Shown here one piece after another: positions 33,100 through 43,569 of a stretch of DNA of 64,000 nt. Every line of letters starts with the position of its first letter. The stretch's first letter is position 1. Under the pieces are notes generated by a model. The model was not told where the DNA came from. It saw only the letters and a list, made by a program, of their open reading frames with translations, and did no database searches. Position numbers and translations under genes: made by a program. The DNA is taken from the NCBI RefSeq assembly GCF_958450345.1, contig NC_088781.1, positions 120,416,431-120,480,430 on the forward strand, written 5' to 3'. The stretch comes from Calliphora vicina (Eukaryota > Arthropoda > Insecta > Diptera > Calliphoridae).

Positions 33100-34240
33100 T
33101 TGACAGGACTCAACTGTTACAAGTCTGCTGCTCTTTTAGTTAAGAGACGTGAACATAAAAAAGTCACGGACTTATTGACCCGCCTTCGTATTATCAAATC
33201 AATACAAATGGTAGAGGACAAATGTCCTTTAGATATTATTCTCTCACTGATTTCATTTGAGTACCTAGTAATTATATCAACAATATCTCAATATTCATCC
33301 TAAGTTCATCTCTACGCTCTTTGAGAACTAATGTAATACAACATCCGAGAATAGTAAAATAAATCGTCATTTTTGTATCTATACATATGTGTCACAATGT
33401 TTCTACAGGTGTTTACACTTGTATGTGGATTGTTCTATTGCATACATGAATGTAAGTGCGAATAAAACGTACTTTTTACATGTGCTGAGCTTTTGTTGTG
33501 ATGCGAATCTTTTGTTGTTTTTTTCTGTGTTCTGTTGTATTGTTTTTTTTTGTGTCTTCATTGTTATTTGTCTTTTGCGCAACAAACACTTTTATTTGGT
33601 TATAGACAATGTGTTATTGTTGTTTGTTATGTTGTGTATTGTTGGTGCCACAATGCCCCCTCTTGTTTTGCACAAAAAGCTAAAAAAAGAAGACAAAAAG
33701 TTTAGTAACCCATTTATTTAAACGCTTTAATACTTTTAGCATTCTTCGTATCTGTTAAAAAGTCAGTTTTGTTTTCGTTGTAAATATGCTAATGCAGCAG
33801 GGATTTAAAATGGTATTTAATATATTTATAAGGGTTTTTAATAATGTAAGGCATTGTTTAAAGAATTTAGGAGAAAAAAATGTAAATATGTAATAAGTTT
33901 AGTTATTGGTGTAGTTGGACAATTTCAACTTGTTATTTTAACCCTTTTGGATTACAATGAGACTGTCCGACAGCTGGTCCAAAGTAGTCAATGCATTGGA
34001 TTCACATATCGATTACATAGATATGTTTCTAGTTATCTAACTGGTCACGTGATAAGCAACATAACTAGTTATTTTAACATGTGTGGATGCTGATTGACCT
34101 CAAATAGATAAAAATTCATATCATAGACAGTCCAATAACTGATTGCTTGTATACTAACCTTCCTCCTACAACTCCCCAATAGATTACTTGTGGTGGGTAA
34201 AATAACTACTTTCTAAAGTTCAGTATAAACAAAAACGTTT
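33100..34240. other. A/T-rich stretch, nothing recognised
   Basis: Includes a T-rich open frame at 33389-33721 that encodes a Phe/Cys/Val-rich string; I treat it as compositional. No other structure seen. Confidence 0.4.
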
Positions 34241-34242
34241 AA

Positions 34243-34487
34243 AGTGACTATACTCCAGATTACTTATAGACATTTAAGTGACAATTGACTTCACGTTAGA
34301 TTATATTGGATGTCAGTATACTTATGCAAAAAGAAAATAAACTGTATGAGAATTATATCAACACAATTTGTATGAAACCAATTGGTATGAATTACTCACA
34401 CAATGTTTATAGTGACCACACTCTAGTTTACTTGGAGACATTTAAGTGACAATTGACTTCACACTAGATTACATGGAATGTATAAAG
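34243..34487. repeat. 168-bp direct duplication
   Basis: GACATTTAAGTGACAATTGA occurs at 34269 and 34437 within matching blocks of about 72 bp (34243-34316 and 34415-34487). Confidence 0.75.
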
Positions 34488-35054
34488 TAACCAATGGACA
34501 TCTCTCTGATCTACAAAGAACAAATACGTGTCGAATGATATTAAATATATCAATTGTAGTTAGCCAAGTGATCTGACATTAGTTACAATTGGTTTCTATA
34601 AAGAATACATTGACTAATTTCTTAACTGCTGGTTGGATGTAAAATTCATGGACAATTTCTCTTCGACATTTTATTTATCCCTCTTTAAATATAAACATCT
34701 AGTAAAAATTTTACATTCCTTCGATCAAATATCATCATGAATGTTATTTTTATTGTGCTGAAATTCCTTGCTGACCTTTTATCATAACATAGTAACCTGA
34801 AGAGTCAATTTTCACATTGCTAATATTATGTTCTTGTTAACATTAAATATTTATGTAATACCAATATCTGCTCCATCTTTACTTTATCCAAGTTTAATGT
34901 GACCCAAATTTCCGTTTTCCTATGAATTTATTGCTTCATCTCACCAAAGGTGTCATATTTGATTATGTTTGTTCCTGGTATTAGTTTTTTACCTTAACTT
35001 ACTAAACTAACAAACTAGAGGTAAAAAAATCATCCTAACATACATATATTCATA

Positions 35055-35175
35055 CTAGAGCTGACATTCGAATAAAAATTATTCGAACAATCGAGAGAAA
35101 AAATACAGTTTTTACACGATTGAAAAAAATTATTCGATCAATAATTGTCGAGTAAGCGAATAGTCGAATAATATA
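35055..35175. mobile_element. Possible hAT end with ATTCGAATAA motifs
   Basis: CTAGAGCTGACATTCGAATA is followed by repeated ATTATTCGA-type motifs, as in the termini of the hAT at 9556-10835. No opposite end was found, so it may be a solo or truncated end. Confidence 0.4.
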
Positions 35176-35872
35176 ATTTTCAAAATAAAATAATAGTTTT
35201 TATTAAAAAAAAATGTGGATAAATCTAATCGAGAATTTGAAACATAATAAAGTCATAATGAATTTTTATTCGCTTAAAATAAAACTCGAATAATTGATAA
35301 CATTAATTTTACTTCATACACTTAGACTTCTAAAGTAAATGTAAACATGTTTGAAAGTTTTTACTTATTTTTATTGGAAATAAATACAGGAAAAACTGCT
35401 CAAGTGTTTTCAAACACAGCAGATAGACAACTCAATGAAAACCATCTTCATCCTGTCATTAATATTAAATAATTCTCCTTTATTGTTAGTGAGAGTTTAG
35501 GGAGGCAGAGCGTTATATTTCTTTGAAGTAATTTTAGTTTATTAAAAACAAATAATATTGTTTAAAAATTTAGTTATATAATTTTACTTTAAATTAGGTC
35601 TACTTTAATTTAAGATGTAAATAATAAAATCCTAAATAGACTAGACTCAGAAATGCTTCAATATTAGGTATTAATATACTTAGGCCGGATAACTTATCAA
35701 AATTTTAAACATAGTTAAGGCTAATTAATGTTTCAAATCGTTTGCAAGCAGCAGGATTTATCCACAAGCAAGGCAATTAGTACGAATTGAAACTGAGACA
35801 CATAGAAAGACGATTTTGCATAAATAAAAATCAAATGTAATTCGTAATCACGAGAATGGCTGATTTTTCTAA
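35176..35872. other. A/T-rich stretch, nothing recognised
   Basis: No motif seen. Confidence 0.35.
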
Positions 35873-36360
35873 TTATTCCCTACACCACCATAGTGGGGAG
35901 GGTATTATGCATTTGTGCAGATGTTTGTAACGCCCAAAAATATTAGACTAACACCCACCTTAAAGTATACCGATCGACTTAGAATCACTTTCTGAGTCGA
36001 TTAAGCGATGTCCGTCCGTCTGGTCGGCTGGCTGGCTGTCCATGTAAGCCTTGTGCGCAGAGTACAGGTCGCAATTTTGAAAATATTTCGATGAAATTTG
36101 ATACATATTATTTTTTCGGCTCAAGGACCAAGCCCATTGAAACTGGCTGAAATCGGTCCATTATTTCACCTAGCCACCATACAAATGTCCTCCCGAAATT
36201 GGACTTTATCGGTCATAAATGTTTAATTTATATATGTATCTCCACAAATTCCGCTCCAAATAAGTTTTATATACGCAAAAAATTTTTTTTTTGCTCTTTT
36301 ACTTAGAGTAGGGTATTATATGGTCGGGCTTGACCGACCATACTTTCTTACTTGTTTTTT
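35873..36360 (+). mobile_element. Family A repeat
   Basis: It runs from CCCTACACCACCATAGTGGG through AAAGTATACCGATCGACTTA and CGTCCGTCTGGTCGG to AGTAGGGTATTATATGGTCG, the CCGACC hairpin arm, and CTTTCTTACTTGTTTTTT. About 170 bp is missing in the 3' third compared with the 32-kb copy. Confidence 0.9.
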
Positions 36361-36784
36361 TCTAAATGTTAGTCATAAGCCAACTTATATCATATAAACA
36401 ATAGTTTGTTTAAAGATAAAGTTAGGGATCGCAAATAATGGTTATCCAGAAAGTTTTCGCAACTGATCTGGTTGATACAGGCAAACATTTTTTATTGTAA
36501 ATTGTCTTAAACACCCTAAATTATAAGATATTTTTTGAAAAAAAATATTTTTACTGCAATTTTTTTTTTTGTATTACTCTTTTAAATACATTGCATTAAT
36601 ATTGTTTTCATGTTTTCGAAATAAAAAGTGAAGAGATTATTTTCAAACGCGCCTTTTTTATTGATATCAATTTGATACATCGCAACTAGTCTCGATTGAA
36701 AATGATTGCGACTAACGGAGGGTTAAACAAATTATCTCAACTCCACAGTTAACAGTTATTTTTCAACATAAAAATAAAAGTTCG
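36361..36784. other. A/T-rich stretch, nothing recognised
   Basis: No motif seen. Confidence 0.35.
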
Positions 36785-37345
36785 CATGAAACTCTTAAAA
36801 AAAAGAGTTTTAAATAGCCATCATAAAAAACTCATTTCAAGAGTTTTATTTTTCCAGTCTGAAAAAAACTCTTTCGATGAGTTTTATTTTTCACGTCATA
36901 AACTAAAAGTCTTTTGAGGAGTTTTATTTTTCCCGTCAGAAAATAAAATTCTTTTCGTTTATTTTCTACTTTTTGCAGTACCTTTGCAATATAAAGACTC
37001 AATAAAGTCTATCTGATATAATGTTTGTAGTAATTTATTTGTTTAAAAACAACAACAATAATTTGGTTATAGTAATCGAACATTAATAAATTAAAAGCCC
37101 TCTTGATTTTATTTTAATGACAATGTATTCAATTGCAATGTAAGAAGCTTTACAATGATCTGACAATGAGCTTGACACATAAAGCGGCAAGCTCAAATGG
37201 CTTTTAGTTTATGATGGAAAAAATAAAACTTCTCCAATGCATTTTGGTTTATGACGGCAAAAATAAAATTCCTCTAATGACCTTTTTTTCTGACGGGAAA
37301 AATAAAACTCCTCAAATGACTATTTTAAACTCATTTTTGTGTGTT
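36785..37345. mobile_element. Small foldback element with repeated arm units
   Basis: The left arm has three units of GAGTTTTATTTTTCMCGTCA spaced 38-40 bp (36841, 36879, 36919). The right arm has three inverted counterparts, TGACGGGAAAAATAAAACTC type, at about 37215, 37255 and 37290. The outermost parts also mirror each other: GAGTTTTAAATAGCCAT against ATGACTATTTTAAACTC. The 230-bp middle is non-repetitive. Inverted arms made of short tandem units are typical of foldback elements. No coding. Confidence 0.8.
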
Positions 37346-37353
37346 TTAAAGAA

Positions 37354-38058
37354 GTAGCCACTTAAAATCCGTACGCACTGTAGTAATCATAACAAAGCTC
37401 CCAGTTATCAAAATGGAAAAAGATTTACATAAGTTTTTAACAACAAATCTACCGCTCTTTTACAATGAATTGCAAGTCACTATGTTTAATTTTAAAAAGT
37501 GGAAAAAGAAGCTAGTGATAAAATTGTGCACAAATATCTAGAAAATCCGACTTTGTCGTGTTAAAAGAAACCCAAAATCTGATTTTTGGCAGATATCAGG
37601 TCAGAAATTTTACATCTCGGCAGCTCGAGGTTGTGTGGTCTTTAAATATGAATACGTAAAATTGAATAAAAAATATTAATTTAGCAGGCAATCCGCAGCT
37701 GCTGTTAGAAGAGTCAAGATTTCCAGAAATGTTTTTAAAGAATTTTCAGAATTATACATATATAAAAAGATAGTTTAGGAAAAGCGATTGTTGTCATTTA
37801 TAAGACATCACACATCTGATAAAAAGCTTTAGTCAAGTTGTCATTACTCAAATACAACTATGTGGTATAATGAGAATAATATTGATGTTATAGCAAAACA
37901 CATCAATTAAACAAATTGCCCAAATCTTCGTCCAATCGAGATATATTGGAAAATTGTTAAACGTAAAATGTACAGTAAATATCCAGATTTTGATGAGAAC
38001 AAAGTGGAATAAATATGCTCGTTTTAATCCGTCCGGATTTTAAGTGGCCACTTCTTTA
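37354..38058 (+). mobile_element. Tc1-like element with degenerate transposase
   Basis: Inverted ends AAAGAAGTAGCCACTTAAAA at 37354 and TTTTAAGTGGCCACTTCTTT ending at 38058. Near the 3' end (37860-37995) the plus strand reads IDVIAKHIN, NCPNLRPIEIYWKIVKRKM, matching the C-terminal catalytic block of Tc1-like transposase, with the third acidic residue encoded at 37938-37940. Upstream, ASDKIVHKYLENP is a further trace. At 705 bp it is about half of an autonomous copy. It is a relative of the pseudogene at 22130-22803. Confidence 0.8.
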
Positions 38059-38299
38059 GCAGCTTTCGCTTTAGGTGTCAAAGATATCGTTTTAAAGTGG
38101 AATCAATTGGTCAATTCACAAAGTCTCTTATCATGTCATAATGTCCTAATATTCATGACTTGGCTGCTCGGTGCAGGTCTAAGCTGGCTGGTTAAAAATA
38201 CCATCTTCTTCTTTATTTGCCTATTCGTTTTCCGAATGTTAGCGACCAATATAATAATTACATTTGATTCGATTACATTTCAAACAATTTCATAAATTT

Positions 38300-38780
38300 C
38301 TTAATATATCTATAAAAGCGTCTCTATTTCTCGCTTCGCTCAAAAGATTTCTTACATCTCGGATACCAGTCCACACCATGATATTGTTAAGCCATGTAGT
38401 TTCCTTTCATCCTCTTGTAGGCCTTCCCTCAATGTTTGCTCGTAAAGTTATTAGTAATATTTTGGGTTTCTCATAATATGGCCCAAATATGCTGTCTTCC
38501 GTTTCTTTATATTGACTAGGAGCTCTCTACCGCGGTGAATTTTTCTTAGTACTTCGCTGTTCGATATAAAGTGAGTCCATGGTATTTTGAGTATTCTTCG
38601 ATAGATCCACATTTCAAAGGCATCTAGCCTCTTTATATCTATTGCTTTTATGGTCCATACCCCATTGCATATAGTAGAACTGACCTCACATACGTCTTGA
38701 TAAAACGTAATTTAGTTTGAAGATTAATGTCATGGCTGTTAAAAACTTTCTTGTATCTAAAAATCAGAAACCTTTTAACA
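38300..38780 (-). pseudogene. RTE-like retrotransposon, ORF C-terminal end
   Basis: Across shifting minus-strand frames the order is IKAIDIKRLDAFEMWIYRRI, ILKIPWTHFISNSEVL, NIKKRKTAYLGHIMRNPKYY, IEGRPTRG and GIRDVRNLLSEARNRDA. This is the well-conserved tail after the RT domain of RTE-type elements. No RT core is present upstream (38780-39355), so it is 5'-truncated, as is common for LINE insertions. Confidence 0.8.
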
Positions 38781-38789
38781 TCTGAGAAA

Positions 38790-39355
38790 GACCCTGATCC
38801 CCCAAACATACCATACAGAGTAATATTATTTTAGGACTTTTTAGCTTGCATGTTTAACCACATGTTATAAATACTGCAAAAGGTATCATTTACTTCCTTA
38901 AATATGTTTCTGTGTTGAGTAGAATATAATCCTACTAGATGCTTCTAGCTATTTTGCAAATTTAAAGCCATCTAAGTAATTATCTCTAAATTAAAATGGT
39001 ACTAAAATTTAACTTATTAAAACTTTTAAATCATACATGTGTAGTTTCTTACAAACTCTTGTTAATATGTATTTCCTCTACGTGTAAACAGGTAATTATT
39101 AATTTTCATTTACTTAGTTTTAATAAAAAACACAACTCATACTTAAAAGTTATAAATTAAAATCTATTAGAAAAGTTTTGTTTCCTTACACGTTTAAAAA
39201 CGACAATTATAAATGCATAACACGCTCTAGTGATTTTCGCGCTCAATTTCTATTTTCTTTTTTGCTATATAATACAGCTACAATAACAAATACTTAACAA
39301 AATGTAACAATATAAAGAAACTGGGAATATAACCCGGCAGTATTAATGGTGGAAG
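38790..39355. other. A/T-rich stretch, nothing recognised
   Basis: No motif seen. Confidence 0.35.
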
Positions 39356-39359
39356 AAAT

Positions 39360-40370
39360 CTAATTTCTTGAATTTGTCATTGTTGATAGCAGGAAAAGAG
39401 TATATAACACCGTCCGACAAATAGAGAACAAATTCGTTAGACACGAACCGGATGATATATCTGATGAATCATCTTTTAAGTAATTTAAGTTGATTTCCTT
39501 CAACATCAATTTAACTTTTTCATGGTAAATACAAACACATACTGTGTGAGTTCCGCTGCTTCCTGCCAAAACGCAATGTTTTGGCCTCAGTTGTGTAAAT
39601 TTTGTGAATCCAATTTTGACATCCTCGTATTCAGATTGAAATGTTGCGAATAATTCATTCAGGTTACAGAGAACCATTCTCTTCTGCATTTGAACTTTCT
39701 TGCCATCGATTCGTACAGACATCCAGTCTTTCATCCCCGGCATCAGGCGACTCATATCATCTCGCTGATAAAACTGAGTTATTAGAGATTTAGTATCGCA
39801 CTCCAAAGTTTTTCCCTTCTTTTTGTTTGGGAGTGTGAGAATCCCATGCTCAGCAACCAATTGTTTAGCAATTCTTGCTTTTCGTTGAGACGTTCCAAAC
39901 TCAGTCATTGTTTTTGCAGAACTCCATATTCTTGGAGCAAGCGTGAGAAGTTGAATTCTTTCAGCTTCACTCTGTGACGTTTTGTATTTCTCTTTTATTT
40001 GTTCAAGAACTTCTACTGCATCCTTATGGTATTGGTTTCGACACTCATTCGTTGAATTTGAAAAGTTAGAATAACCATCATCATCAACAGTTCTGTCTTC
40101 ATTCTCGGAATTACTTTTGTCTTCATCTGGAATAACTTCAACGCAAGGCTCATTACTATTCAAATTCGGTAATTCGTTCAACTTTCCGAGCTCTTTCCTG
40201 TATGATCCACAAATTTTCAATCGTTTTGACAGCGTAGGGAATTTTTTTAATAAGCCGTCGGAAATATTTCGCATATCTGATGATCTGTGCTTCATTTTGT
40301 TAAAGGGATTAAAACAAAAAGACGAATAAATTTCATTTTCAACCTTAGCCTTTTTTGAAGTCGTAGACAT
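39360..40370 (-). CDS. 336-codon ORF, transposon-like protein of unnamed family
   Basis: The longest intact ATG-initiated frame of the window. Residues 1-50 are basic; 80-110 are acidic (PDEDKSNSENEDRTVDDD); 120-150 may be helical. Residues 155-290 look like a conserved domain: IWSSAKTMTEFGTSQRKAR, KGKTLECDTKSLITQFYQ, MPGMKDWMSVRIDGKK, and RPKHCVLAGSSGTHTVCVCI, with Cys/His spacing that might bind zinc. I recall related unannotated arthropod and cnidarian proteins with RPK.C.LAGSSGTH.VCVC, probably transposon-derived, but I cannot name the family. The last 35 residues look unlike the rest, so the C-terminus is probably replaced after a truncation near 39460. No TIRs found. Host gene or preserved transposon ORF are both possible. 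Confidence 0.55.
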   Translation of the reverse strand: MSTTSKKAKVENEIYSSFCFNPFNKMKHRSSDMRNISDGLLKKFPTLSKRLKICGSYRKELGKLNELPNLNSNEPCVEVIPDEDKSNSENEDRTVDDDGYSNFSNSTNECRNQYHKDAVEVLEQIKEKYKTSQSEAERIQLLTLAPRIWSSAKTMTEFGTSQRKARIAKQLVAEHGILTLPNKKKGKTLECDTKSLITQFYQRDDMSRLMPGMKDWMSVRIDGKKVQMQKRMVLCNLNELFATFQSEYEDVKIGFTKFTQLRPKHCVLAGSSGTHTVCVCIYHEKVKLMLKEINLNYLKDDSSDISSGSCLTNLFSICRTVLYTLFLLSTMTNSRN

Positions 40371-40972
40371 TTTGAATTTTGTAAGTATTTATGTAAATAA
40401 CACACGTCTTAACTTTAACGCTGTTTCTAAAAAACTGATTTCCGTATGTCTTTAGAATGACAATAAATAGTTTTTTAAGATCATATAGGTAGTACGTTTT
40501 AATGAATGAGTCTAAAATCTTTTATTAGAGTCAAGAAGGGCTTACATACTAAAGTACCTAGTTTAACCAAATGTTACAAATAATAATAAAAATAAACCAC
40601 CATATAAATAACCTACCTGTCAACTTCTACCTCTCCACCCACTTCTTAAAGTCAAATGTCATAAAATAATAAATAAACTGGTACTTCGGAGAAGGGCCAT
40701 AAAATATTTCCACTTGATTCCAAAAATTTGTTTCTGGGGCACCTGATATTTTAACAATGAAAATCACGTGCGCTGAAAACTACCTCTAGGATTGACTAAA
40801 AAAGCCGCAAGATACAAAACTCAGACAAATTTTGGGGGTGGAAAATTAATAGCGGTCGGCCTCATATTGTACCCCTCCAGTGGCTATTATCGGTCAGTTG
40901 TTGTGGTTTTTATTTTTAAGGTTTTAGAAACACTTACACACAAATATGAAAAAAATCAATTTAAAAACATTT
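40371..40972. other. Stretch upstream of the 336-codon ORF
   Basis: No motif recognised. Any promoter for the ORF at 39360-40370 would lie here, but none is evident. Confidence 0.35.
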
Positions 40973-41545
40973 GTCTTGAGTTACAAAACATTTATTTTGA
41001 TAGATATCTCACTCGCATCCCACTAAGCGACCAAAAAGGTTTTAAAGGAAAAGACCTAAGCTTTCTTTTGAGAAAAAAAAAAATTAATAAAAACAGAGTC
41101 CATTTTGGAAAAAAAAAAGTCAAAAAGGTTTTTGATTTTTCAAAAAAAAGTAAAAAATTGTATGTCTTGAGTTACAAAACATTTTTTTTATAGATATCCC
41201 ACTCGCATCCCACTAAGCGACAAAAAGGGTGTTAAAGGAAAACACATAAGCTTTCTTCTGAGCAAAAAAAAAAAAATTAAAAAATGGGTCCATTTTTTTA
41301 AAAAAAGTCAACAAAGTTTTTGATTTTGCAAAAAAATTCAAAAATTTTAAATCTTGAGTTACAAAATATTTTTTTTGATAGATATCCCACTCGCATCCCA
41401 CTAAGCGACCATATATGTCGCTTAGGAAAAGACCTAGGATTTCTTAAAAAAAATAAAAAGGGCCCATTTTGAAAAAAAAAGTCAAAAATATTTTTGATTT
41501 AAAAAAAAAAATCAAAAATATTTTATTAAATTTTTTTAATTTTTT
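40973..41545. repeat. Three tandem units of about 190 bp
   Basis: CACTCGCATCCCACTAAGCG with its GATATCYC start recurs at 41003, 41193 and 41381 (periods 190 and 188). Each unit continues with AAGGAAAAGACCTAAG-like sequence, an A-run, GTCCATTTT and AAGTCAAAAAKKTTTTTGAT. The third unit is shorter. The A-rich open frame at 40792-41193 simply crosses the repeat. Confidence 0.85.
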
Positions 41546-41867
41546 TTTCGAAAGATTGCATAAATAGCTATCTAAACTATTTGGGACACATTTTGCTAAG
41601 AACAATAGGTAATAAGTTATATGGATAAAAAAAACACCTGTTTGGCCAAAATAACTCAGAGAGTTCTTGACCGATCTTGTTGAAAAATGGTGTCCGAATT
41701 ACTGTCCAATAGAACTAACATTGGTGCAAATTTCATCGCGATCGGAAGACATCGATTTCAAAAGTTGGTTCACTTGACGTGAAATGCCCCATATATAAAG
41801 GTCAAATTAAAATATAAAAAAAAAAATATTAGTATACAAAAAAGTTTTATTAAGAAAAGTGCATGTT
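41546..41867. other. Unannotated stretch
   Basis: A less A/T-rich patch at 41640-41790 (with CTGTCCAATAGAACTAACAT) may be an old dispersed repeat; no second copy is in the window. Confidence 0.35.
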
Positions 41868-42613
41868 TATAAACTACACCACCATAGTAGGAGAGGTATA
41901 ATGGGTTACGGCTGTTGTTTGCAGCATACAAAAATATTGTCCCAACACCCACCTTAAAGTATACCAATCTGCTCAGGATCACTTTCTGAGTCGACTAAGC
42001 GATGTCCGTCCGTCTGTCCGTCCATACATGTAAACCTTGTAATCAAACTACAGGTCGCAGGTTTAAAGATAATTCGACAAAATTTGGCACAAACCTTTAT
42101 ATTGCCCCAAGGAGAAAGCCTGTTGAATTTGGTTAGAATCAGCCCATTATTTATCCTAGCCCCCATACAATTTTCCTATTTGAAAATAGTTAAGCTCTCA
42201 TAAATATCTTAATTATAAACATATTCAAACCAAATTCAGCAAATTAAGTTTTATGTAAGCCGAGCTCTCACGACCAAATTTCGTGACGATCAGTCAACAA
42301 TATTACATAGCTCCCATATAAGCAACATTCTCGAAAATGTCATTAATATACATAAATCTCTGAAATATGTCAGTATCCAAACAAAATTCAACACAAATAT
42401 ATTTCATATATTCGCAAATCCTCCCACCAAATTTTGTGATGATTGAGCCATAATTAGTCATAGCTCCCGTATAAGGCACACTACCAAAAATGTGTGTATT
42501 CAAATAAGATTCAACACAAATAAGTTTCATATCAAAAGAAAACTTTTTATAATCAAATACCCGGTGTAGGGTATCATAAGATCGGGCTTGCCCGACTATA
42601 CCATTTTACTTGT
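41868..42613 (+). mobile_element. Family A repeat, diverged long copy
   Basis: It runs from ACTACACCACCATAGTAGGA through CACCCACCTTAAAGTATACC, CGTCCGTCTGTCCG, and three CATAGCTCCCRTATAAG blocks to CCGGTGTAGGGTATCATAAG, a GATCGGGCTTGCCCGAC hairpin and TTTACTTGTTT. More diverged than the 32- and 35-kb copies, hence probably an older subfamily. Confidence 0.85.
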
Positions 42614-43085
42614 TTATTAAAAAGTCTTCTTCGTTGCTTTTCACAACGGATTTTGTTATATTTTTTTCGAATGAAATATTAAAATCAAATATAAAAAATC
42701 AAATAATTCAAATTTAAAATATTTTTTAACACTTAAGTAGTTAAGATAGAAGGATGAAATGTTGGCATGTGGTATTCAATATTTGGATCTTTAACTCACT
42801 ATTTTTTTTTTTTAAAAAATTATTGGAAATCTAAAAGGATATTCAAGGATAAAAATTTGAAAGGAAATTTTTGACATTTTTTATCCTTACAGGATAAAAT
42901 AAAAGTAATACGAAATATTTTACAACTCTTCTTGATCATTTGACACCAAGTTTGACATAGTAGGATGATCAGAAGTATTTTAAAACATTTTTTTAAAAAT
43001 GTACTCCTCTGAAAATTTGAAGTCCTTTTAAAAGGAAACAGGATCACGAAATGAAAAACTGAAAACGCAGTTTTTCTCCATTTAA
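42614..43085. other. A/T-rich stretch, nothing recognised
   Basis: Contains the poly(A) side of the exon described next; otherwise nothing recognised. Confidence 0.35.
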
Positions 43086-43091
43086 TTTATT
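43086..43091 (-). promoter_or_regulatory. Candidate poly(A) signal AATAAA
   Basis: AATAAA on the minus strand about 30 nt downstream of the stop at 43121. In A/T-rich DNA such hexamers are common, so the position relative to the exon is the main support. Confidence 0.4.
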
Positions 43092-43120
43092 GTTTCAGAC
43101 GTATATCATCTGGTTAGTGT

Positions 43121-43308
43121 CTAATATTGAGTGTCGTATGGTGTAATGCTAATTTCGTTAACAGTTACAGTTCCTGGAGTATCTTGCACCTTTTTAATGT
43201 ATATAGTCAGTTTCTCTAGTTTGGGGACATTAGCAAAAATTCTACCGTGCCAATCGGCAACCTGCAATGACTTACCCATGTTAAATTCACCAGTCAATAA
43301 CTTTGCTA
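43121..43308 (-). CDS. Probable terminal exon of an unidentified host gene
   Basis: Minus strand. A splice acceptor TTTTCAATCCAG ends at 43309; the exon then gives AKLLTGEFNMGKSLQVADWH, a patch GRIFANVPKLEKLTIYIKK, and a C-terminus TVTVNEISITPYDTQY, ending with TAG at 43123-43121. AATAAA follows at 43091-43086, about 30 nt after the stop. A strong donor GATG/GTAAGTAG at 43569/43568 lies about 260 bp upstream after a short ATG frame (nine codons), with compatible phase (G + TA). Codon use and alternating hydrophobic residues look protein-like, suggesting a beta-rich domain. I do not recognise the family. A captured fragment or a pseudogene is also possible. Confidence 0.5.
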
Positions 43309-43569
43309 CTGGATTGAAAATTCAATAGTGGTAGTTCTGAGTGGCTAAATAATTGGACGTAGCGGAACTAGTTCAATGAACTGCAGGGATTGTATTCATA
43401 CACCCACTAAGTATTTCCTGACATTAAGCTATTGTAAGAGTAAACGGTTCATACTGATCACGTACAGTAAGTATTATGATGGTCCTTATATTGCGCTCTT
43501 CTGATTTTTGAGCAGCTACTTTGACCCGAAACTCTAAACTTCAAATAAATTGTACAAGCTCTACTTACC

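Noticed and set aside
33389..33721. 110-codon hydrophobic frame
   Set aside because: It arises from a TTTG-rich tract; the reverse strand is also open, as expected for low-complexity DNA.
40792..41193. 133-codon Lys-rich frame
   Set aside because: It runs through the A-rich 190-bp tandem units and has no homologous frame in the other units.
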